DNA of 64,000 nt from Roseospira navarrensis (GTDB lineage: Bacteria; Pseudomonadota; Alphaproteobacteria; Rhodospirillales; Rhodospirillaceae), in contig NZ_WIVE01000003.1 in the NCBI RefSeq assembly GCF_009601025.1, forward strand, positions 1 through 64,000, read 5' to 3'. Position 1 is the first letter of the stretch; the number at the start of each line of letters is the position of its first letter. The notes beneath the pieces were generated by a model. It saw nothing but the letters and a program-made list of their open reading frames with translations, did no database searches and had not been told where the DNA came from. Below are positions 1-8,474 of the stretch, in pieces. The translations under genes were made by a program, and so were the position numbers.

Positions 1-192
1 CCCGTGCAATCCTGGCATGCATCGCCGGACTTATCTCGCCCAAACAACCAGCATGCATATCTAACGCAAACTGAGCCTTTCGTTTAGAACCAATGGCCTG
101 ACCACGCCGATCGGCGCCGACCACCACGCCGCTCCACACGTCCCGACACGGGGCGCCCGTCCGGGGCCGCATGGCGGTGCCGTGACGGCGGG

Positions 193-978
193 CTAGGTCC
201 CGTCCACGAGATCGCCCAGCGCCCGCCGTTCCTCCTCTGGATCGAGGAACGGTCCCGCGCGCAGGTTCTCGATGGACAAGGTGATCGGATCGGCGGCCTC
301 ACCGCTCGCGGGCCGGTATGCGGACGCCCCGGCGTCCGCCGCGTCCTCGTGCCACGTGACCAGCCGCCAGTCGGTCTGGTGGCGCGGCGTGCAGGCCAGG
401 CCGTGTCGGACGGAGCCGGTCCCGATCACCTCGAACTCGCGGCACAGCCGGTGGTCTGCCGTGCGGAAGCTTTGCAGCACCATGGCGGTGCCGTCGCCCG
501 TCGGGACCCCGGCGTAGCTGGGCTGCTCGGAGAGCATCTCCCGGATTTCCGGCCCCGGCTGCGCCATGCGGCGGTCGTCCCTGTCCTGCACGACAACGCC
601 GACGGTCGCGGCGACGCACAGGGCCAGCCCGGCGGCGGCCGCCATCGGCTTCCAGGTCACGCGGGGATAGGCCCGCCGCCGGCGCCGGTCCGATGCAAGG
701 TCGATCACGCCGCCACCGTCCCTGTCCCGCTGCGCAGGGCGGCGCAGCGCCTCGACAAGGTGTTCCGGAACCGTCTCGGACAGCACCGGTTCGAAAGCCC
801 GGCGCGCCAACTCTCCCGCTTCCACCAGCAGCCGGAGACGGCGCGCGGCCTCGGGGTCCGCGCACAGCCGGGCCTCGACCGCTGCCGCCTCCCGCTCGCC
901 CAGTTCACCGTCGGCATAGGCGACCAGGGTTTCGTCTTTCAGGTCTGTGGGGTCGTCGCGACCGGTCGGTACCTTCAT
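193..978 (-). CDS. Membrane anti-sigma factor of the adjacent ECF sigma factor
   Basis: This 261-residue protein probably holds the neighbouring ECF sigma factor inactive at the inner membrane. The N-terminus carries the LVAYADGELGERE segment typical of anti-sigma N-domains. A basic stretch (DRRRRR) precedes one membrane helix at about residues 110-130, and a periplasmic domain of roughly 130 residues with two cysteines follows. I see no HxxxCxxC zinc motif, so it is not a classic ZAS-type anti-sigma. The ATG overlaps the sigma stop codon (ATGA), so the two genes are translationally coupled; an upstream in-frame extension lies wholly inside the sigma gene and was rejected. What the periplasmic domain senses cannot be told from sequence. 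Confidence 0.85.
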   Translation of the reverse strand: MKVPTGRDDPTDLKDETLVAYADGELGEREAAAVEARLCADPEAARRLRLLVEAGELARRAFEPVLSETVPEHLVEALRRPAQRDRDGGGVIDLASDRRRRRAYPRVTWKPMAAAAGLALCVAATVGVVVQDRDDRRMAQPGPEIREMLSEQPSYAGVPTGDGTAMVLQSFRTADHRLCREFEVIGTGSVRHGLACTPRHQTDWRLVTWHEDAADAGASAYRPASGEAADPITLSIENLRAGPFLDPEEERRALGDLVDGT

Positions 979-1514
979 CGGTCCAAGCCCTTCTGCTGCG
1001 TCAGTTCGGAGCCGAGGGCATCGGCAAGGGCGCCGCGTGCCCGTGCCAGCCGGCTCATCACTGTTCCTATCGGAATCTCGAGGATGCCTGCGGCCTCGCG
1101 GTAGCTGCATCCCTCGATGCAGACCAGCGCGAGAACGGCCCGTTGGTCGTCCGGCAGCGCGGCGATCAGCCGCCGCACGCGGTCCAACTCCAGGCGACCC
1201 ATGGCCGTCGCCTCGCCGTCGTCGCCGGCGACTTCGCCGGCGTCGTCAAGGGACGCGGATGCGGGTCGCACCCGCTCGGCCCGGCACCGGTCGATCCAGA
1301 CCGTCTGAACGATCCGGAACATCCAGGAGTCAAGGCGCGTGTCGGGCCGCCACTGGTGCAGCCGTCCGAGAGCGCGTTCGCAGGCCGCCTGGACCAAATC
1401 GTCCGCCTGGTCCTGGGACCGGGACAGGGCGAGCGCGAAGCGGCGCAGGCGCGGCAACAGGCTGACCAGTTGCTCCCGCACCGCGCTGTCGTCTGAACAG
1501 CCTTCGTCCCGCAC
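975..1514 (-). CDS. ECF-family RNA polymerase sigma factor
   Basis: This is a 179-residue ECF sigma factor with only regions 2 and 4. Region 2 is seen in RRFALALSRSQDQADDLVQ followed by LDSWMFRIVQTVWIDR; region 4 is LPDDQRAVLALVCIEGCSYR plus the helix-turn-helix EAAGILEIPIGTVMSRLARA. The start is a GTG preceded by GGGAGGG at about 8 bp. It is cotranscribed with the anti-sigma downstream and diverges from the subtilase gene. A GGAATA-N16-CGTT promoter just upstream implies autoregulation, and the same pattern occurs before the operon beginning at 3570. The exact ECF group was not assigned. Confidence 0.93.
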   Translation of the reverse strand: MRDEGCSDDSAVREQLVSLLPRLRRFALALSRSQDQADDLVQAACERALGRLHQWRPDTRLDSWMFRIVQTVWIDRCRAERVRPASASLDDAGEVAGDDGEATAMGRLELDRVRRLIAALPDDQRAVLALVCIEGCSYREAAGILEIPIGTVMSRLARARGALADALGSELTQQKGLDR

Positions 1515-1552
1515 GTTCGAGGCCCTCCCGGCGTTTCTTCTGACGGACCGAC

Positions 1553-1578
1553 AACGGACCGACCGACCGCCCTATTCC
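1553..1578 (-). promoter_or_regulatory. Candidate ECF promoter, GGAATA-N16-CGTT, before the sigma gene
   Basis: Read on the minus strand, GGAATA (1578-1573) is separated by 16 bases from CGTT (1556-1553). Known ECF promoters commonly have a GGAA-type -35 and a CGT-type -10 at this spacing. It lies about 40 bases upstream of the sigma start codon and is matched in sequence and spacing by a site before the lipoprotein operon. Confidence 0.6.
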
Positions 1579-1694
1579 CGGCCCGTGAGGATTTTTCGCA
1601 CGCGGGCGGCGTCCGGCGTGCGGACGTCGAAATTCTCTGTCGCGTGATCGTGGCGACCGATACTGTTGACGCATTCCAAACGCCGGAGGTGTTT

Positions 1695-3413
1695 ATGCCC
1701 GAAGTCCCGGTCTATGACGACCCCACGGCTTCGTCCGCCGAACGCCCGCGGTCCCTGTGCCTCCTGCGCCTGAGCGGCGTCAGCGCGTTGACACTGGCCC
1801 TCGTGCTGAGTGCGCCGTCATGGACCAATGATATCTCTGCGCCCGTCTCGTTCGCGCCCCCGCCGGCCCAGGCCGATGATGACGGCGGAGATGACGGCGG
1901 GGATAACGGCGGGGATGACGGCGGTGGGGATGACGGTGGTGGGGACAGCGACAGTGGCGGCGGGGACAGCGACAGCGGCGGCGGCGGGGACAGCGACAGC
2001 GGCGGCGGCGGGGACAGCGACAGCGGCGGCGGCGGGGACAGCGACGGCGGTGGCGGTGGCGGTGGCGGTGGCGGTGGCGGTGGCGGTGGCGGTGGCGGTG
2101 GCGGGGATAGTGACGGATTCGGTGGCAGCGTCGGCGATGACGACCGCGATGACGATGATCGCGATGACGATGATCGCGGCGATGACGACCGCGGCGATGA
2201 CGACCGCGACGGCGATGACGACCGCGACGACGATGATCGCGACGACGATGATCGCGACGAGACCGAGGAAGACGCGCGAGAGGACGAGGAGGAGGACGGG
2301 CTCTTTTCCGGCCTGTTCGGCTTCCTGGGCGGCGATGATTCGGACTCGCCCACTGTCACCGACATCCTCGCCCTCAACGCGTCTCCGGCCCTTGTGGACG
2401 CCGCGGACGGAGTCGGACTGGCCCGCCGCACCGTCACCCGGTACGACAACCTCGGATTTTCCGTCACGCGCTTCGCGGTGCGAGGAACGACCCCGGAGAC
2501 GGCCCTGGGGCGCCTCGCCAACCAGGGCTTCGGCGGCATCGCGCGCAACCAGACCTATCGGCTTGCCGACCGCGGCTGCGTCTCGGCGGCCTGCGTCCCC
2601 CACCGACTGGTCGGCTGGGCGACGATCGGCGGTGGCACCTGTGGTCCCGGGGTCCGGATCGGCATGATCGACACCGCCATCAACCCCGAGACCGACGCGC
2701 TGAGGACGCAGGACATCCGTGTGCGCAGCTTCATCGGCGAGGACCATCACGGCGCGCCGCCGGACCATGGCACGGCGGTCGCGGGGCTCCTGGTCGGTGC
2801 CGCCGGTGGATCGACGCCCGGGTTGATGCCCCGGGCCAGCCTGTCGGTGGCAGAGGTCTTCTTCCTGGACGAAAGCGGCGCGCCGGCAGCTATGGCCACG
2901 ACGATCCTTGATGCCCTGGACTGGCTGGCGGGCGAGGATCCGTCCGTCATCAACATGAGCCTCGCCGGCCCCGCGAACCCGTTGCTGGCCCAGGCGATCC
3001 GGTCCCTGTCGTCGCGGGACATCCTGGTCGTGGCCGCTGCCGGCAACGACGGCCCCGCCGCCGCCCCCGTCTACCCAGCGGCCTATCCGGAGACCATCGC
3101 GGTCACTGCGGTGGATGCCAACCTGCGCCCCTATCGGTCCGCCAACAGAGGCGACTACCTGACGCTCGCCGCCCCCGGCGTCGGCATATGGGCGCCGGGA
3201 GCCGGCGGCGGCTACACCGCGCGCAGCGGCACCTCGTTCGCCTCCGTGTTCGTCACCGCCGCTGCCGCTGACCTCATCACGCGGACTGGTCTGACCGGGG
3301 CGGAGGTCCGCGCGCAACTCGAACGCACCGCCCGGGACCTGGGACCCCGGGGCATCGATGATATTTTCGGGCATGGACTGCTACAGGCGCGACCGGACTG
3401 CACCGGCGACTAG
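1695..3413 (+). CDS. Exported subtilisin-like serine protease (S8) with Gly/Asp-rich repeat region
   Basis: This 572-residue S8-family peptidase is probably exported. A hydrophobic segment (ALTLALVLSA) near residues 32-41 and a possible AQA cleavage site at about residue 60 look like a signal peptide. A low-complexity block of Gly, Asp, Ser and Arg follows up to about residue 195. The catalytic domain shows Asp326 (IGMIDT), His358 (DHGTAV), oxyanion Asn451 (AAAGND) and Ser514 (SGTSFAS). The chosen ATG has GGAGG five bases upstream; an earlier in-frame start lacks this. Divergence from the sigma/anti-sigma pair suggests a role in the same response, for example cleaving the anti-sigma, but that is inference. 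No GGAATA-type promoter is seen before it. Confidence 0.92.
   Translation: MPEVPVYDDPTASSAERPRSLCLLRLSGVSALTLALVLSAPSWTNDISAPVSFAPPPAQADDDGGDDGGDNGGDDGGGDDGGGDSDSGGGDSDSGGGGDSDSGGGGDSDSGGGGDSDGGGGGGGGGGGGGGGGGGGGDSDGFGGSVGDDDRDDDDRDDDDRGDDDRGDDDRDGDDDRDDDDRDDDDRDETEEDAREDEEEDGLFSGLFGFLGGDDSDSPTVTDILALNASPALVDAADGVGLARRTVTRYDNLGFSVTRFAVRGTTPETALGRLANQGFGGIARNQTYRLADRGCVSAACVPHRLVGWATIGGGTCGPGVRIGMIDTAINPETDALRTQDIRVRSFIGEDHHGAPPDHGTAVAGLLVGAAGGSTPGLMPRASLSVAEVFFLDESGAPAAMATTILDALDWLAGEDPSVINMSLAGPANPLLAQAIRSLSSRDILVVAAAGNDGPAAAPVYPAAYPETIAVTAVDANLRPYRSANRGDYLTLAAPGVGIWAPGAGGGYTARSGTSFASVFVTAAAADLITRTGLTGAEVRAQLERTARDLGPRGIDDIFGHGLLQARPDCTGD
1873..2271 (+). repeat. Tandem low-complexity repeats inside the subtilase gene
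   Basis: Three blocks follow one another: short repeats coding GDDGGD, four copies of a unit coding GGGGDSDS, a (GGTGGC)n run coding about 18 glycines, then GATGAC-type units coding DDRDDDDR. Such DNA is prone to slippage and length change. Open frames on both strands through this block are artefacts of its composition. Confidence 0.9.
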
Positions 3414-3498
3414 GGCCTTTGGACGATTAGGGCGCGGTCACGGCGGCAAACCGAGACGGCCACAAGCATCCACAATTTTATTATTTTTGCCCCGACCG

Positions 3499-3524
3499 GG
3501 AATAGAGCCGGTCCCGCCCCCGTT
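3499..3524 (+). promoter_or_regulatory. Candidate ECF promoter, GGAATA-N16-CGTT, before the five-gene operon
   Basis: GGAATA (3499-3504) and CGTT (3521-3524) are 16 bases apart, exactly as in the site before the ECF sigma gene; both -35 elements sit in the longer shared string CCGGGAATAG. The expected start of transcription is about 40 bases before the lipoprotein ATG. Confidence 0.6.
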
Positions 3525-3569
3525 CTCGACATGTGACGGCCGCAAGGCCCTTTGAGACCGGGAGCCCTC

Positions 3570-4208
3570 ATGAAATACACACCTGTCCTGCTTGCCCTGT
3601 TTCTGGGCGGCTGCGTGTCCACCGGCAACAGCCTGCCGGGCACGCTCACCAGCATGTTCCACCCCGATCAACCAGAGACCGTCGCGCTTTCCGCCCCACC
3701 GCCCGAGGTCCGCTCGCCGGTCCGGCTGGCCGACATGGCCGTCCGGAGCCTGCGGGACGACGACACGCGCCGCTTCGATGTCAGCGCCTTCGGCAACGGC
3801 TACCGGGTGCGCCAGGACAACGGCTGTGTCTGGACCCGGCAGCGCGGCTGGTTCTCGCCGTCCGACAGCTGGGCGAACTGCGGCGAGTCCACGAACTGGC
3901 ACACCGCCTCGGCGCAGGTGCGGCAGAAGGACCCGCTGTATCCCCTCCGCCTGGGCGCCGAGGGTCGGTACGAGCGCCGGGCCACATCACACACCGGGCG
4001 CAGCTACGTTCGGGAGACCATCTGCCGTGTTACCGACGCGGAAGCCGTGGTCCGACCGGCCCGACCGGACACCCCGGCCTGGGTGGTCGCCTGCAACGAC
4101 GGCAAACGTGTCCGGACCACTTGGTACGCCCCGGGCGAAGGCCCCGTCGCGTTCACCCAAGTCTCGGCGTCCGGATCGCTCGAGGAATCCTGGATCCGGA
4201 TCAGGTAG
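3570..4208 (+). CDS. Small lipoprotein of unknown function, first gene of the ECF-linked operon
   Basis: This 212-residue protein has a signal peptide ending in the lipobox LGGC (Cys15), so it is a predicted lipoprotein. The mature part starts with a Pro/Ala-rich linker, then a domain with four cysteines (NGCVW, ANCGE, TICRV, VACND) that could form disulfides in the periplasm. I recognise no family. The ATG has GGGAG about 5 bases upstream. It leads a run of five genes with gaps of 25 bases or less and sits behind the second ECF-type promoter, so it may be the surface or sensing component of that system. Confidence 0.8.
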   Translation: MKYTPVLLALFLGGCVSTGNSLPGTLTSMFHPDQPETVALSAPPPEVRSPVRLADMAVRSLRDDDTRRFDVSAFGNGYRVRQDNGCVWTRQRGWFSPSDSWANCGESTNWHTASAQVRQKDPLYPLRLGAEGRYERRATSHTGRSYVRETICRVTDAEAVVRPARPDTPAWVVACNDGKRVRTTWYAPGEGPVAFTQVSASGSLEESWIRIR

Positions 4209-4231
4209 GAACCCGCAGGTAGGGACTCACC

Positions 4232-4822
4232 ATGAAACACTTCGCGAGACTTCGCAGCGGAATCGACTGCGCCCCCGTTCTTGACGAGATCGGCTCCCTG
4301 GAGAACGCGTGGGACCGCGCGACCGGGCGACAGAGCAAGGTTCGCGTACAACGCGAGGCGCTCTCCATCCCACTGCGCGGGCGCCGGATGTCGGCCGCCG
4401 GCGACGTGCCGCCCCGGGACGTGCAGGAGAGCCGGTGGACCACACTTTCCCGCGCGTTCCCGCACACCCGGGCCTTTCTCAAAACCTTCGCGTCCGCTCA
4501 GGACGGGGCGCTGGGCCGCGCCAAGCTGGTCTGCCTGCCGCCCGGCCACCGGGGCTACCCGCACATTGACCGGGGGCTCTACTATCTCCCGCGCGACCGC
4601 TATCACCTGATCCTGCAATCGCCCCGAGGCTCCTTCCTGCGGGCGGGTGACGAGAGCGTCTGCATGGCGGAAGGCGAGCTCTGGTGGTTCGACAACAAGC
4701 AGGAGCACGAATCCGTCAACGACGGCGACTTGGATCGCATTCACCTGATCTTCGATCGCCGCCCGGCCCGCAGCACCTCGACCACCGAGGCGGTCGCCCC
4801 GAGCGAAAGGGCGGCATCATGA
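4232..4822 (+). CDS. Fe(II)/2-oxoglutarate hydroxylase, aspartyl/asparaginyl (prolyl) beta-hydroxylase type
   Basis: This 196-residue protein matches the cupin-fold Asp_Arg_Hydrox family, which includes aspartyl beta-hydroxylase and proline 3-hydroxylase. The visible iron-binding set is His111 and Asp113 (PHIDRG) with His159 (QEHESVND), and Arg169 (DRIHLIFD) is placed to bind 2-oxoglutarate. The HxD...H...R spacing is close to that known for proline 3-hydroxylase, so the substrate may be a free amino acid or a peptide residue. The Trp-rich WWFDN strand before the second His is typical. It lies 23 bases after the lipoprotein gene and overlaps the hydrolase start by ATGA. The substrate is unknown. 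Confidence 0.85.
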   Translation: MKHFARLRSGIDCAPVLDEIGSLENAWDRATGRQSKVRVQREALSIPLRGRRMSAAGDVPPRDVQESRWTTLSRAFPHTRAFLKTFASAQDGALGRAKLVCLPPGHRGYPHIDRGLYYLPRDRYHLILQSPRGSFLRAGDESVCMAEGELWWFDNKQEHESVNDGDLDRIHLIFDRRPARSTSTTEAVAPSERAAS

Positions 4823-5691
4823 GGGGCGTGATGATGGTCCGGGATTACGAGATCGACGTGGCCCGTCCCGCGTGCGGATCGCGCCTGGTGTACCGAACCG
4901 GGTGCAGACCCCGCGCGCTGCCCTGTTGGATGGCCCTGCCCGCCAATCCGGCACCGGATGCGCCGCCGCTCGTTGCCGTGCACGGCATCCAGCGCGGCGC
5001 CCGGGACATGGCGGCATGCCTGATGGCGCGCGCAACCGCCCTGGGCCGCACCGTGATCGCGCCGCTCTTCGGCGAGGCGGAGTGGCCGGCCTTTCAGCAG
5101 GTGGTGCGCAAGGGCCGCGCCGATCTGGCGCTTCTGGCGCTGCTCGAGGACCTGCATGTCGAAGGCGTTTGGGACGGCGGTGTGTTTGATCTTTACGGGC
5201 ATTCAGGCGGTGCCCAGTTCTCCCACCGCTTCGCCATGCTCTACCCGCACCGGGTCCGCCGCCTCACCCTCGGCGCGGCCGGCTGGTACACGGTCCCCGA
5301 CACGGAACGGTTTCCGCTCGGCCTCGGGCGGCGGCGGGCGCCAACTGAGGATTGGGGGCCGCGCATGGCCGACGGGCTCTCCAGCTTCCTGCGCCTGCCG
5401 ATCCAGGTTTACGTCGGCGCGCTCGACGGCCAGCCCGACGAGAACACCCGCCGCGGCCCCCTGATCGACAGCCAGCAGGGGACCCATCGGCTCGCGCGAG
5501 CGCGGCACTGGTACGGGGCCGTGCGCGAGGCCGCCACCGCGCGCGGCATCGAACCCCGGATGGACCTGATGATCCTGCCCGGCGCCGGTCACGACTTCCT
5601 CGACTGCATCCGCAATGGGGCCCTGCTCGAACGGCTTCTTCCCGACCCGTCCGCCGGCGACGGTGGGACAGCCCGCGCTGCGACGGCCTGA
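4819..5691 (+). CDS. Alpha/beta hydrolase of unknown substrate
   Basis: This 290-residue alpha/beta hydrolase has the nucleophile elbow YGHSGGA (Ser129), an oxyanion strand AVHGIQRG, and a catalytic His258 in GAGHDF near the C-terminus; the acid is probably an Asp in the strand VGALDGQPDE. It has no signal peptide. The start ATG overlaps the stop of the hydroxylase gene (ATGA), so translation is coupled; longer in-frame starts lie within the hydroxylase and were rejected. In this operon it could hydrolyse or transacylate the hydroxylated product, but no substrate can be read from sequence. Confidence 0.85.
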   Translation: MRGVMMVRDYEIDVARPACGSRLVYRTGCRPRALPCWMALPANPAPDAPPLVAVHGIQRGARDMAACLMARATALGRTVIAPLFGEAEWPAFQQVVRKGRADLALLALLEDLHVEGVWDGGVFDLYGHSGGAQFSHRFAMLYPHRVRRLTLGAAGWYTVPDTERFPLGLGRRRAPTEDWGPRMADGLSSFLRLPIQVYVGALDGQPDENTRRGPLIDSQQGTHRLARARHWYGAVREAATARGIEPRMDLMILPGAGHDFLDCIRNGALLERLLPDPSAGDGGTARAATA

Positions 5692-5716
5692 TGTTACATC
5701 AAAGGGATCCAGGATC

Positions 5717-6784
5717 ATGAAGACCGAAAACACCCTGAGCACCGCCATCGGGACCGCCAAGTGGGCCTTCTCCACCCGCCGGGTCCGCCGCGCTGATGTT
5801 GCTGGCCTGAGCCGCGCCGTCACCGAAGCCCGCGCCGGCGATCTGGTGCTCGCGCGCATCCACTCCATCGGTTCGCACAGGCGCCTGCAACTGGCGTCCG
5901 GACGCCCATCCGAGCTCTACCCGCAGGACCTGGTGGTGGTCGCCTGCGGTGACCGCTACGCGGCGGACCAGTTCGAGGGCATCGCCCGCATCGGGCCGAC
6001 CGCCGCGGACCTTCTGGCCAGCGGGGGCGTCGCCGGCGAGATGCGGGAGCGCAATGGCCGAACCAGCCCGCCGACCCGGATCACGCCCATGGGCCTGCTG
6101 CTGAACGCCCACGACCACCCCGTCAATCTGTCGCACTACGCCGCTGCGCCCGGCGCTGACGGCGCGATGCCTCCGACGCTCGCGGTGGCGGGCGCATCCA
6201 TGAACGCGGGCAAGACGACAGCCGTCGCCTCGCTCACCAACGGTCTGCGGCGGGCGGGCCACCGGATCGCGACGTTGAAGATCACGGGTACCGCCGCGTT
6301 CGGCGACTTCAACAGCTATCTCGACGCCGGTGCCCACTTCGTCGCCGATTTCGTCGACGCCGGTATGGTGTCCACCTATCGCCAGCCCATCGCGCGGATC
6401 GAGGCCGCCTTCGACCTGCTTCTGGGGCTGGCTACGGACGCGGGCTGCGACGTCATCCTGACCGAATTCGCCGACGGTATCCTGCAGCAGGAGACCGCCG
6501 CCCTGATGCGCAGCGAGGCGGTTCGGTCCCGCATCGGTGGCATCCTCTTCGCCGCCCCGGATGCCCTGTCGGTCGCCGGCGCCTGCCGCACCCTCGACGC
6601 CATCGGACTCGAACCGCTGGCGGTCACCGGCCTGCTGACCCAGTCGCCGCTGGCCTCGGCCGAAGCGACGGCGGCGACCGGTCTGTCCGTCTGGACGCGC
6701 GACGCCCTGCGCGACCCGGCCTGCGCCACGGCGCTGATGGCCCGCGTGGCCGACGCCATGCCCCGGCGGGACATCGCCGCATGA
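5717..6784 (+). CDS. P-loop NTPase with N-terminal beta-barrel-like domain, function unknown
   Basis: This 355-residue protein has a Walker A loop GASMNAGKTT (Lys166) resembling those of the dethiobiotin synthetase/MobB/CobQ group, and an acidic strand VILTEFADG that may serve as Walker B. The N-terminal 120 residues (GDLVLARIHSIGSHRRLQL, then GDRYAADQFEG) look like a small beta barrel. I do not recognise the full-length family. It follows the hydrolase by 25 bases and overlaps the ABC exporter by ATGA. It could be an ATP-dependent ligase or a regulator of the pathway; both are guesses. Confidence 0.75.
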   Translation: MKTENTLSTAIGTAKWAFSTRRVRRADVAGLSRAVTEARAGDLVLARIHSIGSHRRLQLASGRPSELYPQDLVVVACGDRYAADQFEGIARIGPTAADLLASGGVAGEMRERNGRTSPPTRITPMGLLLNAHDHPVNLSHYAAAPGADGAMPPTLAVAGASMNAGKTTAVASLTNGLRRAGHRIATLKITGTAAFGDFNSYLDAGAHFVADFVDAGMVSTYRQPIARIEAAFDLLLGLATDAGCDVILTEFADGILQQETAALMRSEAVRSRIGGILFAAPDALSVAGACRTLDAIGLEPLAVTGLLTQSPLASAEATAATGLSVWTRDALRDPACATALMARVADAMPRRDIAA

Positions 6785-8445
6785 GCCGCCTTCCGAACCT
6801 TCTGGCAGACGGCCGGGGCCGGCAGGTCGGCGTGGTCGCCGCCCTCGCCCTAGCCCAGGCCGTGGCCACGGGGATCGCGGCCTTCGCCACCCGCGATGCC
6901 TTCGCCGCCCTGCGGGCCGGGGACAGCGCGCTTCCCTGGTGGCCGCTGCTGGCGATCACTGGCGCGGGAGTGATGGTCGCCGCCGCCCGCATCGCGGAAC
7001 GCAGCGTCGCCGAGCGCCTGGGACAGGACTATGCGATGGCGCTGCGAGTCCGGCTGTTCGACCACCTGTCCAGAATGGGGGCCGGAGATATCGCCCGGCT
7101 GCGCACGGGCGCGCTCAGCATGCGGTTCGTCGGCGACTTGGCGGCAGTGCGGAACTGGCTGAGTCGGGGGCTCACCCGTCTGGTCTCGGCAATCATCGTG
7201 CTGCCGGCCAGCGCGGCCATTCTCTACCTGCTCAGCCCGCCCCTGGCGCTGGCCGCCGCCCTCCCCATCGCGGCCGGCTTGCTCCTGATGACGGTGGCGG
7301 CGCGGCCGCTCGGCCTGGCGCACCGTCGTCTGCGGGCGCGGCGTGCCCGACTGGCGGCCCGCATGACCGAGCGCCTACCCCATGCGCCGGAGCTGCGTCT
7401 TCTGGGCCGACAGGGCATCGAGCGGGATCATCTGCGCAAGCGCGGCCGCGCACTCATGGACGCGGCCGTCCGCCGGACGCGCCTCGCCGAGATGCTGCGC
7501 GCGATCCCGGATGCGGTGGCCGGCACGGCCGCGGCGGGCGTGCTGCTGGCCGGATGGGTGCACACCCTGCCGACGCCGGAGATCGCCGCCGGTCTAGCGG
7601 TCGTAAGCCTCATGGTTCTGCCGATGCGAGATCTCGGCGGGGTGTGGGATCGCCGCCGGGCATGGTGCGCCGCCCGCGAAAAGTGCGAGACACTGCTGGC
7701 GCGCCGACGCCTCGCCTCGGGTCCGCGCAACCGCCTGGACGGGGAACCGGCCCGGCCCCGGTCGATCCGCTTCCAGGACGTGCGACCGGGCGGCCACGCG
7801 CCCATCACCGTGACCGCCGAAGCGGGCGAGAAGATCGCCATCCTGGGCGGCAACGGGTCGGGCAAGACCACCCTGTTGCATCTGGCCGCCGGGCTGGAGC
7901 ACGCCGGGAGCAGCCGCGTGCTGCTGGACGGCGTGCCCGTGTCGTCGCTGGGGGCCGCCGCGCGCCGCCGCGCGCTGATGCTGCTGAGCACCCGGCCGCC
8001 GATTCTGGCCGGCAGCCTGCGGCGCGCCCTGACCCTGGGCCTGAACCCGCGCCCTGACGACGCCCGGGTGCTGGCCGTTGCCGAGACCTACGGTCTGTCG
8101 GCGGTTGTCGCGCGACCCGGCGGGCTCGACGGCACCCTGGCCGAGGCCGGGCGCAACCTGTCCTGCGGCGAGGCGCAGCGACTCCTGCTGGCTCGCGCCG
8201 CGTTGTCGGAGGTCGGCGTGCTGCTGCTCGACGAGCCCGAGACCGGCCTGGACACCGACGGCGAAACGCTGGTCGCCGACCTGATCCGGCGCTCCTCCGC
8301 CACCGTGCTGTTCACCACGCACAGCCCGAGTCTCGTGTCCATCGCGGACCGGGTCTGGCGTCTCGATGCCGACGGGCTGGTTGCGTGTGCGCCGGACCCG
8401 CACCATGGCCCCGCCCCCGCCCCCGGGCGCCGTGCCGGAGGCTGA
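6781..8445 (+). CDS. ABC exporter, fused membrane and ATPase domains
   Basis: This 554-residue half-transporter has about six membrane helices in residues 15-290 and one nucleotide-binding domain after about residue 330. The ATPase shows Walker A GGNGSGKTT (about 356-364), signature LSCGEAQ (Gly-to-Cys variant, about 460), Walker B VLLLDEPE, D-loop GLDTD and switch His in TTHSPS. It is close in layout to CydCD/MsbA-type exporters and should act as a dimer. As the last gene of the operon, coupled by ATGA to the NTPase, it most likely exports the product made by the hydroxylase and hydrolase. The C-terminal 20 residues are Pro/Ala/Gly-rich. Confidence 0.88.
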   Translation: MSRLPNLLADGRGRQVGVVAALALAQAVATGIAAFATRDAFAALRAGDSALPWWPLLAITGAGVMVAAARIAERSVAERLGQDYAMALRVRLFDHLSRMGAGDIARLRTGALSMRFVGDLAAVRNWLSRGLTRLVSAIIVLPASAAILYLLSPPLALAAALPIAAGLLLMTVAARPLGLAHRRLRARRARLAARMTERLPHAPELRLLGRQGIERDHLRKRGRALMDAAVRRTRLAEMLRAIPDAVAGTAAAGVLLAGWVHTLPTPEIAAGLAVVSLMVLPMRDLGGVWDRRRAWCAAREKCETLLARRRLASGPRNRLDGEPARPRSIRFQDVRPGGHAPITVTAEAGEKIAILGGNGSGKTTLLHLAAGLEHAGSSRVLLDGVPVSSLGAAARRRALMLLSTRPPILAGSLRRALTLGLNPRPDDARVLAVAETYGLSAVVARPGGLDGTLAEAGRNLSCGEAQRLLLARAALSEVGVLLLDEPETGLDTDGETLVADLIRRSSATVLFTTHSPSLVSIADRVWRLDADGLVACAPDPHHGPAPAPGRRAGG

Positions 8446-8474
8446 CGGTGCGGGCACCATCATGCGACCCGGTC

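Noticed and set aside
1712-2667. Long open frames in other phases and on the minus strand through the Gly/Asp repeat
   Set aside because: They encode only Ser/Pro/Arg or Thr/Ala/Met runs produced by the repeat; the plus-strand frame has a signal peptide, a ribosome-binding site and a full protease.
3474-3517. T-rich run and CCGGTC hairpin as a terminator of the protease gene
   Set aside because: The T-run comes before the weak hairpin, not after it, so it cannot act as an intrinsic terminator on the plus strand.
3414-4231. Precursor peptide for a RiPP in the gaps of the ECF-linked operon
   Set aside because: The gap before the lipoprotein has no frame with a ribosome-binding site, and the 23-base gap after it is too short.
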